A stretch of DNA of 47,707 bases from Paenibacillus glycanilyticus (GTDB taxonomy: Bacteria; Bacillota; Bacilli; Paenibacillales; Paenibacillaceae): NCBI RefSeq assembly GCF_030161375.1, contig NZ_BSSQ01000027.1:1-47707 (forward strand). The letters run 5' to 3'. The notes under the pieces are model-generated. The model saw only the letters and a program-made list of their open reading frames with translations. It made no database searches and was not told the DNA's origin. Within the stretch, counting starts at the first letter, position 1. Each line of letters begins with the position of its first letter. The position numbers and the translations under genes are program-made. Shown in pieces: positions 1 to 7,986 of the stretch.

Positions 1-98
1 CCCCCCCCCCCCCCCCCCCCCCATTTTTTTTTCAAGCCGAAGACGGCATACGCGATAGGAGTCCGTCTCGTGGGCTCGGAGATGTGTATAAGAGACAG
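1..98. other. Sequencing adapter artefact (Illumina Nextera i7/P7)
   Basis: This is not genomic DNA. Positions 80-98 are the Nextera transposase mosaic end AGATGTGTATAAGAGACAG. Positions 65-79 are the i7 read-primer part GTCTCGTGGGCTCGG. Positions 57-64 (AGGAGTCC) match the Nextera N705 i7 index. Positions 33-56 are the P7 flow-cell sequence with two mismatches (38 and 53). Before it come a T run and 22 C. Reverse-complemented, this is the typical end of a read that ran through a short insert, then P7, then A and G tails on a two-colour instrument. Real sequence starts near 99. Confidence 0.97.
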
Positions 99-250
99 CT
101 CTTAACTGGTGTCCACTTTTCATTCTAGTTGCATTTTGCCTGCTACAGACCTGGCTAGCTTGCTCGCCCGGCACCCACCGGCCCTGGAGCAGGCTTTTTG
201 CCTGCTACCGCCCGTCGCCACAAAACCGTCAACTCTTCCCATTGTGCATC

Positions 251-267
251 ATTGCCCATTGGGCAAT
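251..267. promoter_or_regulatory. Candidate TetR operator
   Basis: ATTGCCCA-T-TGGGCAAT is a perfect 8+1+8 palindrome 56 bases before the TetR start codon, next to an AT-rich stretch (TATAAC at 270-275) that could hold the -10 element. TetR-family repressors usually bind such a palindrome in their own promoter, so autoregulation of the regulator and the downstream exporter is inferred. Confidence 0.5.
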
Positions 268-322
268 AATATAACTATACGAATCAACCCGAAACGAGGT
301 GAAGGCATACCGCCGATAGACG

Positions 323-937
323 ATGAACAAACAAAGCTTGCGCGATGTCAAACGAGAAGCAACGGCTAACGCACTCGCCGAAGCCGCTTTTGACCTCGCG
401 ATGGAACTGGGAATGGACGGCTTTGTTGTAGAGGATGTCGTGCAGCGCGCAGGTTATTCGAGAAGAACGTTTGCGAATCATTTCTCCTGCAAGGAAGAAG
501 CGGTAGTCATGGGGGCTTCGGCCTTCAACAACGTGGATGAGGTGCAGCAATTAATCGAGAAATTGCCCGAGAATGCTACTCCGCTCGAAGTCATGGAACA
601 TCTGGTCCGAATGGAGCTAACCGCAGGCTTGTTCAAAAAAACACGCGAGCTTGTGAAGTTATCCAAGCAACATCCTACTTTAGAGCCCTATATCCTTAGC
701 GCCCTGCACAGTCATCAAGGGCTTGCCCAAGAATTGCTACTCGATCTATTCGAAGAGCAATATGCCAAAGGCTATATCCAACTGCTCGTTGGAGCCGCAT
801 ATGGCGCTGCATTGCCCATGTTATACGGCAGCAGCAACATCCTTTTCCCAGGTCAGTCCAGCGAAAAGTCGCCTGATTCCATCTCGCTCGATCAGTACTT
901 AGACGATATGTTTCGTTATTTAAAAAACGGATTCTGA
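323..937 (+). CDS. TetR/AcrR-family transcriptional regulator
   Basis: A 204-residue regulator of usual TetR length. The N-terminal ~60 residues form the helix-turn-helix, with the typical VEDVVQRAGYSRRTFANHF pattern (about residues 38-56). The rest would be the all-helical ligand-binding and dimer domain. An in-frame TAG at 317 rules out a longer protein, so ATG 323 is the first possible start. The nearest ribosome-site-like sequence (GAGGTGAAGG, 296-305) is rather far away. The gene lies 58 bases before an MMPL exporter on the same strand, the usual arrangement of a drug- or lipid-responsive repressor with its pump. The palindrome at 251-267 is the likely operator. The ligand is unknown. 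Confidence 0.9.
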   Translation: MNKQSLRDVKREATANALAEAAFDLAMELGMDGFVVEDVVQRAGYSRRTFANHFSCKEEAVVMGASAFNNVDEVQQLIEKLPENATPLEVMEHLVRMELTAGLFKKTRELVKLSKQHPTLEPYILSALHSHQGLAQELLLDLFEEQYAKGYIQLLVGAAYGAALPMLYGSSNILFPGQSSEKSPDSISLDQYLDDMFRYLKNGF

Positions 938-995
938 TCGTGAAGAAACCTACAGTATCCTATCATTCCCCATATAAAAGGAGAGCCACACTGTT

Positions 996-3383
996 ATGTC
1001 TACACTTTTGTACAAAATAGGCAAATCCGCTTATAACAAGCCATGGCATTTCATTATCGCCTGGATCGCCATTCTTGGCGTTGTTGGCGCCCTGATTGGC
1101 ATTAACGGCATCCATACAAGCTCCGAGATGAAGATTAAAGGCACGGAAGCGCAAAAAGTATTGGATCAGCTGGCCAAAGAATTGCCGGAAGTGTCAGGCG
1201 GCCAAGCCAGCGTTGTATTCACGGCACCAAAGGGCGAACGCCTGGATACGCCGGAACGAATAACCGCTATGACAAAAGCTATCAATGACGTTTACAGCAT
1301 TGATTATGTCATTAATCCTGCTGAATTAGCCGCGCAAGCGGGAGCTTCGGCTACCGATGCAACACAATCCGGCGCAGCACAATCCGACGCCACCTCCGCT
1401 TCCGGAGATGCTCAGCAAGGTTCGGCGGACGCCAGCGCCAATCAAACGGCGGCTGCTGCCTCCTACGGTCCATTGATTGTAGACGGCAATCCCGTGCCGG
1501 GCGTGATGATCTCCGCTGACGGCAACGTCGCTTTGTTCCAATTCCAGTTCACCGTCCAGCAAATGTCGCTGCCGCAAGAAGTAATTGATGACGTTGTAGC
1601 TGACGTTACGGCTGTTGAACAAGCGAACCTCGGCATTAAAGCATTGCCTAGCGACACGCTTGTAGGCAAACCCGCAATTGGCGCGACTGAAGGAATCGGA
1701 ATCTTGGTTGCCGCAGTAGTTCTGTTCATTACGCTTGGTTCCGTCGTTGCAGCCGGTCTTCCGCTTGTAACCGCCCTTCTGGGTGTAGGCATTAGCGTAG
1801 GGGGAGCCTATTCCCTCTCCAAATTTATTCCGATGACCGATATTACTCCTGCTCTTGCGATGATGGTTGGTCTGGCTGTCGGCATCGACTACTCGTTGTT
1901 TATCGTCAATCGGCAGCGCCGCATGATGCTGGATCAAGGTCTTGATGCGCGCGAAGCGGCAAGCCGTGCCATCGGCACAGCGGGCAGCGCGGTATTTTTC
2001 GCCGGGTTAACCGTTATTATCGCGTTATGCGGCATGATCGTTATGAATATCGACTTCCTAACCGCGATGGCCCTTGTTGCCGCAGCAAGTGTATTCATTA
2101 ATGTACTGGTAGCCTTGACGTTGCTTCCTGCACTGCTTGGTCTCGTAGGCGAGCGAATCGTTTCGGATAAAGCCCGTCAGAAAAATAAAGAACAGGCCAA
2201 AGTAGCGAAGCAAGGTACAGCCCACCGCTGGGCAACCGGTGTTGTAAGACGCCGCTGGCTCGTCATCCTTGGCGTTATCGTTATCCTTGGGGCGGCTGCC
2301 ATTCCGGCTACCGAGATGAAACTCGGTATGCCAGCTGGCGACACAGCCAACCTGGATACAGCTCAAAGACAAAGCTTTGACGCGATTTCGGCCGGTTTTG
2401 GCAAAGGCTTTAACTCCCCGCTGCTTCTGGTCGCTGAGCCTGCAAGCTCTTCCGACAAAGTGACGCCGGAGCTGCTTGGCAAGCTCGTTCAAGATATCCA
2501 GCAGCATGACGATGTCGCGGTTGTTAGTCCAATGGGCATTAATAAAACAGGCGATATCGGGATTATAAGCGTTATTCCGAAATCCGGTCCTACCGATGAC
2601 GAAACTACAACACTCGTTAAAGAACTGCGCGATCACGACTCCAGCATTTCGAAAAACAACAAAGTAACGCTTGGCGTTACAGGCTTCACGGCAATCAACA
2701 TTGACATGTCTGCGAAGCTGGCAGAGGTGTTCCCGATCTATATCGGCATCATTCTGATCCTGTCGCTGATCATCCTGTTGCTCGTATTCCGGTCGATTAT
2801 CGTTCCGATCAAAGCAACAATTGGTTTCCTGCTAAGTATTCTGGCTACATTCGGCATCACTACGGCTGTCTTCCAGTGGGGCTGGCTGCATGATTGGTTT
2901 GGCTTTGATACCGGCGGTCCGCTTCTTAGCTTTATGCCGATCATGGTATCCGGTATTTTGTACGGTCTGGCAATGGACTATCAGGTGTTCCTCGTTAGCT
3001 CCATGCGCGAAGCTTATGTACACGGCCATAAAGGAACTTCCAGCGTTATTGATGGATACAAACAATCTAGCCGCGTCGTTGTGGCGGCAGCCGTTATCAT
3101 GGTATCCGTCTTCGCCGGCTTCATCTTGACCGAAGACATTATGCTGAAGCAGATTGGTTTTGCCCTCACGATTGGTATTCTGATCGATGCGTTCTTCGTT
3201 CGTATGGCGCTTGTTCCGGCTATCATGGCCGTGTTTGGCGACAAGGCGTGGAGCATGCCGAAATGGCTTGACCGCATCTTGCCGAACCTCGACGTGGAAG
3301 GCGACAAACTGATCGCCGAGCTGAACAAATCGTCGAACCAGAAAGATAACAAGGTCAAGGCTAAACCAAGCCGCGCGCATTAA
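996..3383 (+). CDS. MMPL/RND-family membrane exporter
   Basis: A 795-residue transporter of the MMPL branch of the RND superfamily (YdfJ-like), driven by the proton gradient. It has the duplicated layout: one N-terminal membrane segment (about 18-37), an extracytoplasmic domain, a bundle of membrane helices, then the same again. Both halves keep the proton-relay motif: VGIDYSLF with Asp298 and AMDYQVF with Asp661. The first outer domain carries a low-complexity Ala/Ser/Gln/Asp insert (about 109-155), probably a flexible linker. AAAGGAG at 977-983 supports ATG 996. It follows the TetR gene and ends in a strong terminator. The substrate is unknown; lipids, surfactants and antimicrobial compounds are typical of the family. 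Confidence 0.93.
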   Translation: MSTLLYKIGKSAYNKPWHFIIAWIAILGVVGALIGINGIHTSSEMKIKGTEAQKVLDQLAKELPEVSGGQASVVFTAPKGERLDTPERITAMTKAINDVYSIDYVINPAELAAQAGASATDATQSGAAQSDATSASGDAQQGSADASANQTAAAASYGPLIVDGNPVPGVMISADGNVALFQFQFTVQQMSLPQEVIDDVVADVTAVEQANLGIKALPSDTLVGKPAIGATEGIGILVAAVVLFITLGSVVAAGLPLVTALLGVGISVGGAYSLSKFIPMTDITPALAMMVGLAVGIDYSLFIVNRQRRMMLDQGLDAREAASRAIGTAGSAVFFAGLTVIIALCGMIVMNIDFLTAMALVAAASVFINVLVALTLLPALLGLVGERIVSDKARQKNKEQAKVAKQGTAHRWATGVVRRRWLVILGVIVILGAAAIPATEMKLGMPAGDTANLDTAQRQSFDAISAGFGKGFNSPLLLVAEPASSSDKVTPELLGKLVQDIQQHDDVAVVSPMGINKTGDIGIISVIPKSGPTDDETTTLVKELRDHDSSISKNNKVTLGVTGFTAINIDMSAKLAEVFPIYIGIILILSLIILLLVFRSIIVPIKATIGFLLSILATFGITTAVFQWGWLHDWFGFDTGGPLLSFMPIMVSGILYGLAMDYQVFLVSSMREAYVHGHKGTSSVIDGYKQSSRVVVAAAVIMVSVFAGFILTEDIMLKQIGFALTIGILIDAFFVRMALVPAIMAVFGDKAWSMPKWLDRILPNLDVEGDKLIAELNKSSNQKDNKVKAKPSRAH

Positions 3384-3391
3384 ACTCTTAT

Positions 3392-3433
3392 AAAAAAAAA
3401 CGATGTTAGGGCTTAGCCCTGGCATCGTTTTTT
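3392..3433 (+). terminator. Rho-independent terminator of the TetR-MMPL operon
   Basis: Arms AACGATG (3399-3405) and CATCGTT (3423-3429) enclose a second stem AGGGC-TTA-GCCCT, followed by a T run. An A run precedes it, so it may also work on the other strand. Its outer arms have the same sequence as the palindromic repeats just downstream. Confidence 0.85.
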
Positions 3434-3465
3434 TGTTCTTACTCCTAAAGTTAAGCTTGTTGTAT

Positions 3466-3664
3466 TTAACGATACACAACATCTTTAAGGGCTTCCCTTT
3501 TGCAGAATCTGCAGGGCTTAACGATGCTCCACATCGTTAAACTTGAATAAATAGGGAGATTCGCCTGCTTTTCATCATTTTTTATACACTTAACGATGCG
3601 CGACATCGTTAGGCACGTCCCTTTAGTTGAATTCGCGGTGCTTAGCGTTGTGCCACATCGTTAA
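3466..3664. repeat. Cluster of four palindromic repeats
   Basis: Four copies of a 23-base palindrome of the form TTAACGATG-N5-CATCGTTAA start at 3466 (degenerate), 3518 (perfect 9-base arms), 3590 and 3642. Start-to-start distances are 52, 72 and 52. The spacers after copies 1 and 3 also resemble each other (both contain CCCTTT and end in GC before the next copy), so the real unit may be ~52 bases. No gene fits this stretch. It resembles REP-type intergenic elements. Confidence 0.75.
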
Positions 3665-3701
3665 GCACAAAACAGGGTCATCCCTTTCGGGACGACCCTG
3701 T
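3665..3701 (-). terminator. Terminator of the SGNH hydrolase gene
   Basis: ACAGGGTC (3672-3679) pairs with GACCCTGT (3694-3701), with an inner CCC/GGG stem. Read on the minus strand it is followed by TTTTG. It lies 14 bases after the minus-strand stop at 3715. Confidence 0.75.
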
Positions 3702-3714
3702 ATCACGCTAAGAT

Positions 3715-4374
3715 TTACAACCCGCGGTTGTAATCAAATTCAATGGCTTGCAGGAATGCGCGAGCGAGCACCGCATGGCCCGACATATTCGGATGCACGC
3801 GGTCCCAAGCGAGTGTTGCCGGATAAATATGAGCAAGCGCTTGGTTAAACGCTGCTTGCGTATCGACAAACCGGGTATTGTATTTGGATGCGATTTTCCT
3901 TACGACTTCACCGTACTGGTCCATCGTTCTGCGCATCGAATCCGCTTCATTCGGCTCGATATAGAACGGCGTCATTAATACGAGACCTTGCAACTGCGGA
4001 AGCGTGCGTTCCACAAGCGCTTCAAGTTTTTGTTCATATTCCTCGAGGTAGACATGTTGCTCGGTTTGAGCAGGCAAGTCATATTGCCTCCACACATCGT
4101 TAGTACCAATCATGATCGACAGCCAATCCGGCTTCAAATCCAGCACGTCCGTCTGCCAGCGTTCCGTCAGGTCGCGAACGTTATTGCCGCTTGATCCCAT
4201 GTTAACAATACGGATGCCATACTCCGGATAGGCCGCTGTAAGCAGCGCATCCACCAGCGAAACATAACCTTTGCCAATCGCGCCAAACAGTCCTTCTCCT
4301 CTTGGTCTGGCCCGTTCACAATCCGTAATAGAGTCCCCAATCATAACCAGCTTTGATTTCGGTTGCAATAACAT
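3715..4374 (-). CDS. SGNH/GDSL-family hydrolase (esterase/lipase type)
   Basis: A 219-residue cytoplasmic hydrolase with all SGNH blocks: GDSITD with nucleophile Ser15, the GSSGNNV glycine block, the IGTND asparagine block, and WDRVHP with Asp191 and His194 of the triad. Such enzymes remove acyl groups, often acetyl, from sugars or lipids. The exact substrate cannot be read from sequence. A longer frame runs to 4443, but AGGAGG at 4383-4388 lies 8 bases before ATG 4374 and the fold begins right after it, so 4374 is the likely start. There is no signal peptide. It has its own terminator and is 99 bases from the next gene upstream. Confidence 0.9.
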   Translation of the reverse strand: MLLQPKSKLVMIGDSITDCERARPRGEGLFGAIGKGYVSLVDALLTAAYPEYGIRIVNMGSSGNNVRDLTERWQTDVLDLKPDWLSIMIGTNDVWRQYDLPAQTEQHVYLEEYEQKLEALVERTLPQLQGLVLMTPFYIEPNEADSMRRTMDQYGEVVRKIASKYNTRFVDTQAAFNQALAHIYPATLAWDRVHPNMSGHAVLARAFLQAIEFDYNRGL

Positions 4375-4473
4375 AGCTATTTCCTCCTCTGTCATGAAAC
4401 AATTGGATAATGGCATACGATAGTTTTTCTGCGTCCTATCCAAGTGTAATGGCAGAGACTCCCTTAATCAACG

Positions 4474-5307
4474 CTAAATCGGAAAAGCCTCACTCTTCGA
4501 TACATGGATCATTTCCGCCGGGAAATAAGATTTGAAATACGTCTCTACCCTTGCGTGAATATCGCTCCGGTACCAGTCCGTAAGCGCATGATCGTCAAAC
4601 AGCTGCGGCATTCCCAATCTCTTCGAACGCTTGCCCATCGATCCGTCACCGATACTCAGCGTATCAATCCAAATTCGGTCCGCAATCCCTTCCAGCTTCT
4701 TAGGAAAATCCGGCGTAAACGGCAGCACAGGGGAGATCGCGGCTTGCGTCGTAATCCCGGCATCATGCAGCTCGCGCAATGCGTTGATCCGCAGCTTAAT
4801 GCCCGGCGCATACGGCGCGAACAACCGCTTCATGTCTTCCCGGTCCGTCTCCACCGTCATCGAAACAAGAACTTCGCATTTCTCCTTCAATTGCGTAATC
4901 AAATCCAGGTCCCGCCGAATAAGCGGACTTCTTGTTTGAATCTGAACGAAATCAGGCGGCGAATCCAGCATCGCTTCTAAGATCCGCCGTGTTATTCCCG
5001 CTTCCCGTTCAATCGGTTGATAAGGATCCGTTGCCGAAGACATAAAGATATGAATCGACTTGTTCTTCCGGCGAAGCTTACCAACCTCATTCCTATAAAT
5101 CTCCGCAGCGTTGGCCTTAATGTCTACCCATTCTCCCCACGGAATCTGCTTAAACTTCTGGATCGGCATCTCCCTGACATAACAATATTTGCAGGCAAAC
5201 GCACAACCGCTATAAGGATTAAGGGAATGAGTAAAGCCGACGTCCAAATACCCTTTGGCTTCGCTCAGAATCGACTTGGATATAATCTCTTTGATCTCAA
5301 CGGCCAT
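4474..5307 (-). CDS. SPL-family radical SAM protein
   Basis: A 277-residue radical SAM protein related to spore photoproduct lyase. The cluster-binding motif is C35-x3-C39-x2-C42 (CAFACKYC), preceded by the HSLNPYSG block typical of this family. MSSATDPYQPIE and SMTVETD blocks follow in the TIM-barrel core. It is shorter than true SplB (~340 residues), so a role in repairing spore DNA should not be assumed; many such proteins are uncharacterised. GGAGGT at 5314-5319 lies 6 bases before ATG 5307, so the nine extra residues possible upstream are probably not translated. It appears to be transcribed alone. Confidence 0.88.
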   Translation of the reverse strand: MAVEIKEIISKSILSEAKGYLDVGFTHSLNPYSGCAFACKYCYVREMPIQKFKQIPWGEWVDIKANAAEIYRNEVGKLRRKNKSIHIFMSSATDPYQPIEREAGITRRILEAMLDSPPDFVQIQTRSPLIRRDLDLITQLKEKCEVLVSMTVETDREDMKRLFAPYAPGIKLRINALRELHDAGITTQAAISPVLPFTPDFPKKLEGIADRIWIDTLSIGDGSMGKRSKRLGMPQLFDDHALTDWYRSDIHARVETYFKSYFPAEMIHVSKSEAFPI

Positions 5308-5415
5308 ATTCACACCTCCGACAAACAAGAACATTTGTTCCTATATTATATACTAAGATTAGCTCTATAATCAAATAAATGTAAATACTCTGTTACTCTT
5401 ATTTATGCCCGTACA

Positions 5416-5447
5416 AAAAGAAAAACCGCTCCATTGTTGGGGCGGTT
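5416..5447 (-). terminator. Rho-independent terminator
   Basis: AACCGCTCC (5424-5432) pairs with GGGGCGGTT around a short loop, with an A-rich run (5416-5425) that gives a U run on the minus strand. It ends the transcript of the small membrane protein at 5461. Confidence 0.8.
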
Positions 5448-5460
5448 GATCACCGTTAAC

Positions 5461-5805
5461 TTATCTAATGATAAGCCACCGAATATACCACTTTTTGATT
5501 AAGTAAATATTACCTTCCCACTGCTGATATCCGGATTCCAGTTGGGCTGTCTTCACATTATCTTTGATAAACCATCTTTCCGGTGGAACAAAGTCTGCTT
5601 TCGTTTGATATTTTATTTTCACAGCGACATAGTTCTCTCTTCTGTCCGTATTAATGATCTTAAAATTTCCCCAGCTGCTATCAGCCTCCATGTAATCCTT
5701 TGCGGTAGCAGTAACGTATTCTTGAGCGTCCTGTCTGTTAGAGAAGAATGTAAAAATCACAATCAATAATAGCAACGATAATGCAGAGAGTATGAAACGT
5801 TTCAC
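5461..5805 (-). CDS. Small membrane-anchored or secreted protein, unknown function
   Basis: A 114-residue protein with one hydrophobic N-terminal segment (about residues 4-21) followed by a polar domain rich in aromatic residues (W, Y, F). It looks like a signal anchor or an uncleaved signal peptide with an outside domain of about 90 residues. No Cys follows the hydrophobic stretch, so it is not a lipoprotein. I do not recognise the family. The start is GTG at 5805 with GAGG at 5817-5820. A terminator follows. It belongs to the AT-rich block 5.4-8.9 kb and lies just downstream of a decayed gene. Confidence 0.7.
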   Translation of the reverse strand: MKRFILSALSLLLLIVIFTFFSNRQDAQEYVTATAKDYMEADSSWGNFKIINTDRRENYVAVKIKYQTKADFVPPERWFIKDNVKTAQLESGYQQWEGNIYLIKKWYIRWLIIR

Positions 5806-5817
5806 AATTAATCAGCC

Positions 5818-6030
5818 TCATCTATCAAATTCATTTATTCCATCAACGTAATCAATTTTGTAAAAATAATTCAGCCCTTCATCGTTAACATCATGTCTTC
5901 CATTATCTTAAATGCTTGCTCCTCTAATATATGGCCTTATGGTCAGCGGTATGGATTCAATATCTAGGGAGCCTTCCGTTCGTTTCATATAAATTGCTTC
6001 TTCAAACAATTTTCTATAAAAGGAGCTTGC
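5818..6030 (-). pseudogene. Remnant of a decayed gene (several frames)
   Basis: No intact gene is present, but three minus-strand frames carry protein-like stretches in sequence order. Frame 1 covers about 44 codons and includes the stretch FYRKLFEEAIYMKR. Frame 2 continues from about 5945 with LEEQAFKIMEDMMLTMKG. Frame 3 ends with NYFYKIDYVDGINEFDR and a stop at 5818. The frames hand over to one another, as expected for the C-terminal end of a gene broken by small indels and lacking its start. I do not recognise the family. It could also be chance in AT-rich DNA. Confidence 0.35.
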
Positions 6031-6041
6031 TGCCGTGTTAG

Positions 6042-6686
6042 TCAACCGTTAGAGCTTAATAAATCCAACACTTTGTTTGCATATGTAAACCATTCTTTTT
6101 TATCCGTATTTATTTCTATGGTTGGCAAGATAGACAAACTAGCATGTTTGCGTAATTCCGCTTGAGTTTGAATAAATTCATTAGCTGAATTTCTTATCTC
6201 TTCTTCTGTTTTGTTCGTCCATTCGTGGGGTGTTCGGCTTTGCATTCTTTGCTCCACGATGTCAGAAGATACGGTTAGCAAAACACATGTTGCACCAAGG
6301 CTTAACAAATCATTTTCAAGCGATTCAATTTCATGTAAAAGCCCGTTGGGAAATGCTACTCTATGATTCAAATGAAATCTTTCCAATACAAAAAATATAC
6401 CTCTTGATGCCCGTGATGCATCTGGCCCCAAATAAGCTGCCCATTCATTTAATTTTCTTAACATGTGAACCCTTTCCTTCAGCAACTGAAGGTGCTCATC
6501 ACGATTTAATCGTTGCAAATCTCCTTGAACATTGTTTAACACCTGAGAGTAATGTTCGCTTAAAACAATTATACTGCGCTCGGATGATTCATCTTGTGCA
6601 TGAAGTTGCTTTAGAGCTTTTAAAACAGACGTTTTTCCGGCATGTGAAAAACCTTCAAGTATTACTCCTCTTATATGGTGGCTCAC
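6042..6686 (-). CDS. P-loop kinase-like protein (thymidylate-kinase-like)
   Basis: A 214-residue cytoplasmic protein with an N-terminal Walker A motif, GFSHAGKTS (Gly12-Ser20), straight after a hydrophobic beta strand. A later LERFHLNHR block (about residue 100) resembles the DR(Y/F) substrate-side motif of nucleotide kinases. Length and layout fit the thymidylate/deoxynucleoside kinase-like P-loop group, but the second half is not clearly one known family, so the substrate is open. The start is GTG 6686, with GAGG and 6 bases of spacing. It is the last gene of a minus-strand run LRR protein-fabZ-creatininase-kinase, 69 bases after the creatininase-family gene. Confidence 0.7.
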   Translation of the reverse strand: MSHHIRGVILEGFSHAGKTSVLKALKQLHAQDESSERSIIVLSEHYSQVLNNVQGDLQRLNRDEHLQLLKERVHMLRKLNEWAAYLGPDASRASRGIFFVLERFHLNHRVAFPNGLLHEIESLENDLLSLGATCVLLTVSSDIVEQRMQSRTPHEWTNKTEEEIRNSANEFIQTQAELRKHASLSILPTIEINTDKKEWFTYANKVLDLLSSNG

Positions 6687-6755
6687 TTAACACCTCTACC
6701 TTACATTATTTAAAAACTTCTTTGTGTATGAAATTATCTTCCCGCAAAAGGTGAA

Positions 6756-7511
6756 TTAGCCTTGAGTTTTCAGGCGATATCCATCTTCAAGAATTTGTTT
6801 GAGGCCATTAGTTCTTTTTTCAATAAACGTATTCCAAAAAATCTTACCTTTCTCAGCTAATTCTTCTTGGGAGTAGACCCCTTCTTCAAACTTCCCCCAA
6901 CAGCCATCCTTTGTTAGCTTATCCCATCCCAGGTAATCTGCAAAAAGACGGTTTTCTGAAGGAATATCTGATCCCATTGACTGAAGTTTTACCGTCTCTG
7001 GACAAAGCCACATTGCAGTACAAACGGACAAGAGACCGCCGTGCATTTCGTTCAAACCCTCTAAGCCTGCAGCATTAATCGCTTCTTCCCATCCAAGATG
7101 ATTATTATGATTTGCAGTAATCACAATAATTTCTGGATATTTATAATTGATATGTTTTATAAATGCACTTTCCCAGTAAGAACCGCCGTGTCCTGTACAA
7201 ACCAAAAATTTTCTAAAGCCTTGTCTAGTTAAGTTACAAATAATATCCTCTAGCATTGCTGTCAAGATGTTAGGACTTACGGTAACCGTACCCTTAAAAT
7301 TAGCATGCTCTTCTGATGTATTAAAGGGAACGGTAGGTAACACATATGCATTCAATTCTCTGCCATATGCGACAGCATACAATTCAGCAATAAGTGTATC
7401 TAAATGCATAGGCAAGTATGGTCCAAATTGTTCCGTTGCGCCCACCGATATAATTGCTGTATCTATTCCGCTACTTGAGATCTCACTTGTCGTGTTTCTA
7501 TAACTAAACAT
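6756..7511 (-). CDS. Creatininase-family protein with altered metal site
   Basis: A 251-residue protein of the creatininase amidohydrolase family, metal-dependent enzymes that open cyclic or formyl amides. Recognisable blocks are VGATEQFGPYLPMHLDT (Glu27, Asp38), VLPTVPFNTSEEH, CTGHGGS and EMHGG. The usual motif is EQHGPHLP; here both His are replaced (Phe29, Tyr32), and the later HAGE block reads HGGL. Glu27, Asp38 and the His of TGHGG remain. Either the metal site is unusual or activity is lost. A start at 7523 is possible, but GGGGTG lies 6 bases before ATG 7511. It sits 52 bases after fabZ, so co-transcription is likely. Confidence 0.8.
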   Translation of the reverse strand: MFSYRNTTSEISSSGIDTAIISVGATEQFGPYLPMHLDTLIAELYAVAYGRELNAYVLPTVPFNTSEEHANFKGTVTVSPNILTAMLEDIICNLTRQGFRKFLVCTGHGGSYWESAFIKHINYKYPEIIVITANHNNHLGWEEAINAAGLEGLNEMHGGLLSVCTAMWLCPETVKLQSMGSDIPSENRLFADYLGWDKLTKDGCWGKFEEGVYSQEELAEKGKIFWNTFIEKRTNGLKQILEDGYRLKTQG

Positions 7512-7563
7512 TGAACACCCCATAATAACATGTTAAATTATCGTTCTTCGTTAAGTTAATGCC

Positions 7564-7986
7564 TCAGTTAAATGCAAACATGATTTCAGCTTCACAAACT
7601 AATTCATCGTCAACTATTGCTACGCCCTTACCTTTGACTATCTGGCCTTTAACTCGAGTCACCTCAAATGCAAGATAGAGTTGGTCTCCTGGTTTTACTT
7701 GCTTTTGAAAGCGACAATTATCAATACCGGTCAATAGTCCAATCATGTTGGTATTGCTTTCCCCATTAGACATGACAATTCCACCAACCTGCGCCAGTGC
7801 TTCAACAATTAGAACCCCAGGCATAACGGGATAATCTGGAAAGTGACCACTAAAGTACACTTCGTTGAAAGTTACATTTTTAATACCAACTGCTTTCTTT
7901 CCATCAACGATTTCTATGATTTTATCGACCAAAAGAAATGGATATCTATGAGGGATAATCTCTTTAATTTTATTTATATCGAGCAC
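7564..7986 (-). CDS. fabZ: FabZ-type 3-hydroxyacyl-ACP dehydratase
   Basis: A 140-residue hot-dog-fold enzyme of normal FabZ length. It removes water from (3R)-hydroxyacyl-ACP in fatty-acid elongation. Catalytic His48 lies in SGHFPDYPVMPG and Glu62 in LIVEALAQ; the N-terminal IPHRYPFLLVD block is diagnostic. The start is GTG 7986 with AGGAGG 7 bases upstream. The start overlaps the end of the LRR gene by 17 bases, which suggests coupled translation. It has no other fatty-acid genes around it and lies in an AT-rich block beside a creatininase-like and a kinase-like gene. It may be an accessory copy serving a special acyl chain rather than the housekeeping gene. Confidence 0.93.
   Translation of the reverse strand: MLDINKIKEIIPHRYPFLLVDKIIEIVDGKKAVGIKNVTFNEVYFSGHFPDYPVMPGVLIVEALAQVGGIVMSNGESNTNMIGLLTGIDNCRFQKQVKPGDQLYLAFEVTRVKGQIVKGKGVAIVDDELVCEAEIMFAFN

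Noticed and set aside
109..369. Possible 86-residue reading frame right after the adapter
   Set aside because: It overlaps the TetR gene and its operator, has no ribosome site and no protein-like pattern.
3466..3664. CRISPR array
   Set aside because: The repeats are short, imperfect palindromes with unequal and partly similar spacers, and there are no cas genes.
4375..4443. Longer N-terminus for the SGNH hydrolase
   Set aside because: The ribosome site AGGAGG lies inside this extension and fits ATG 4374; the family fold begins directly after it.
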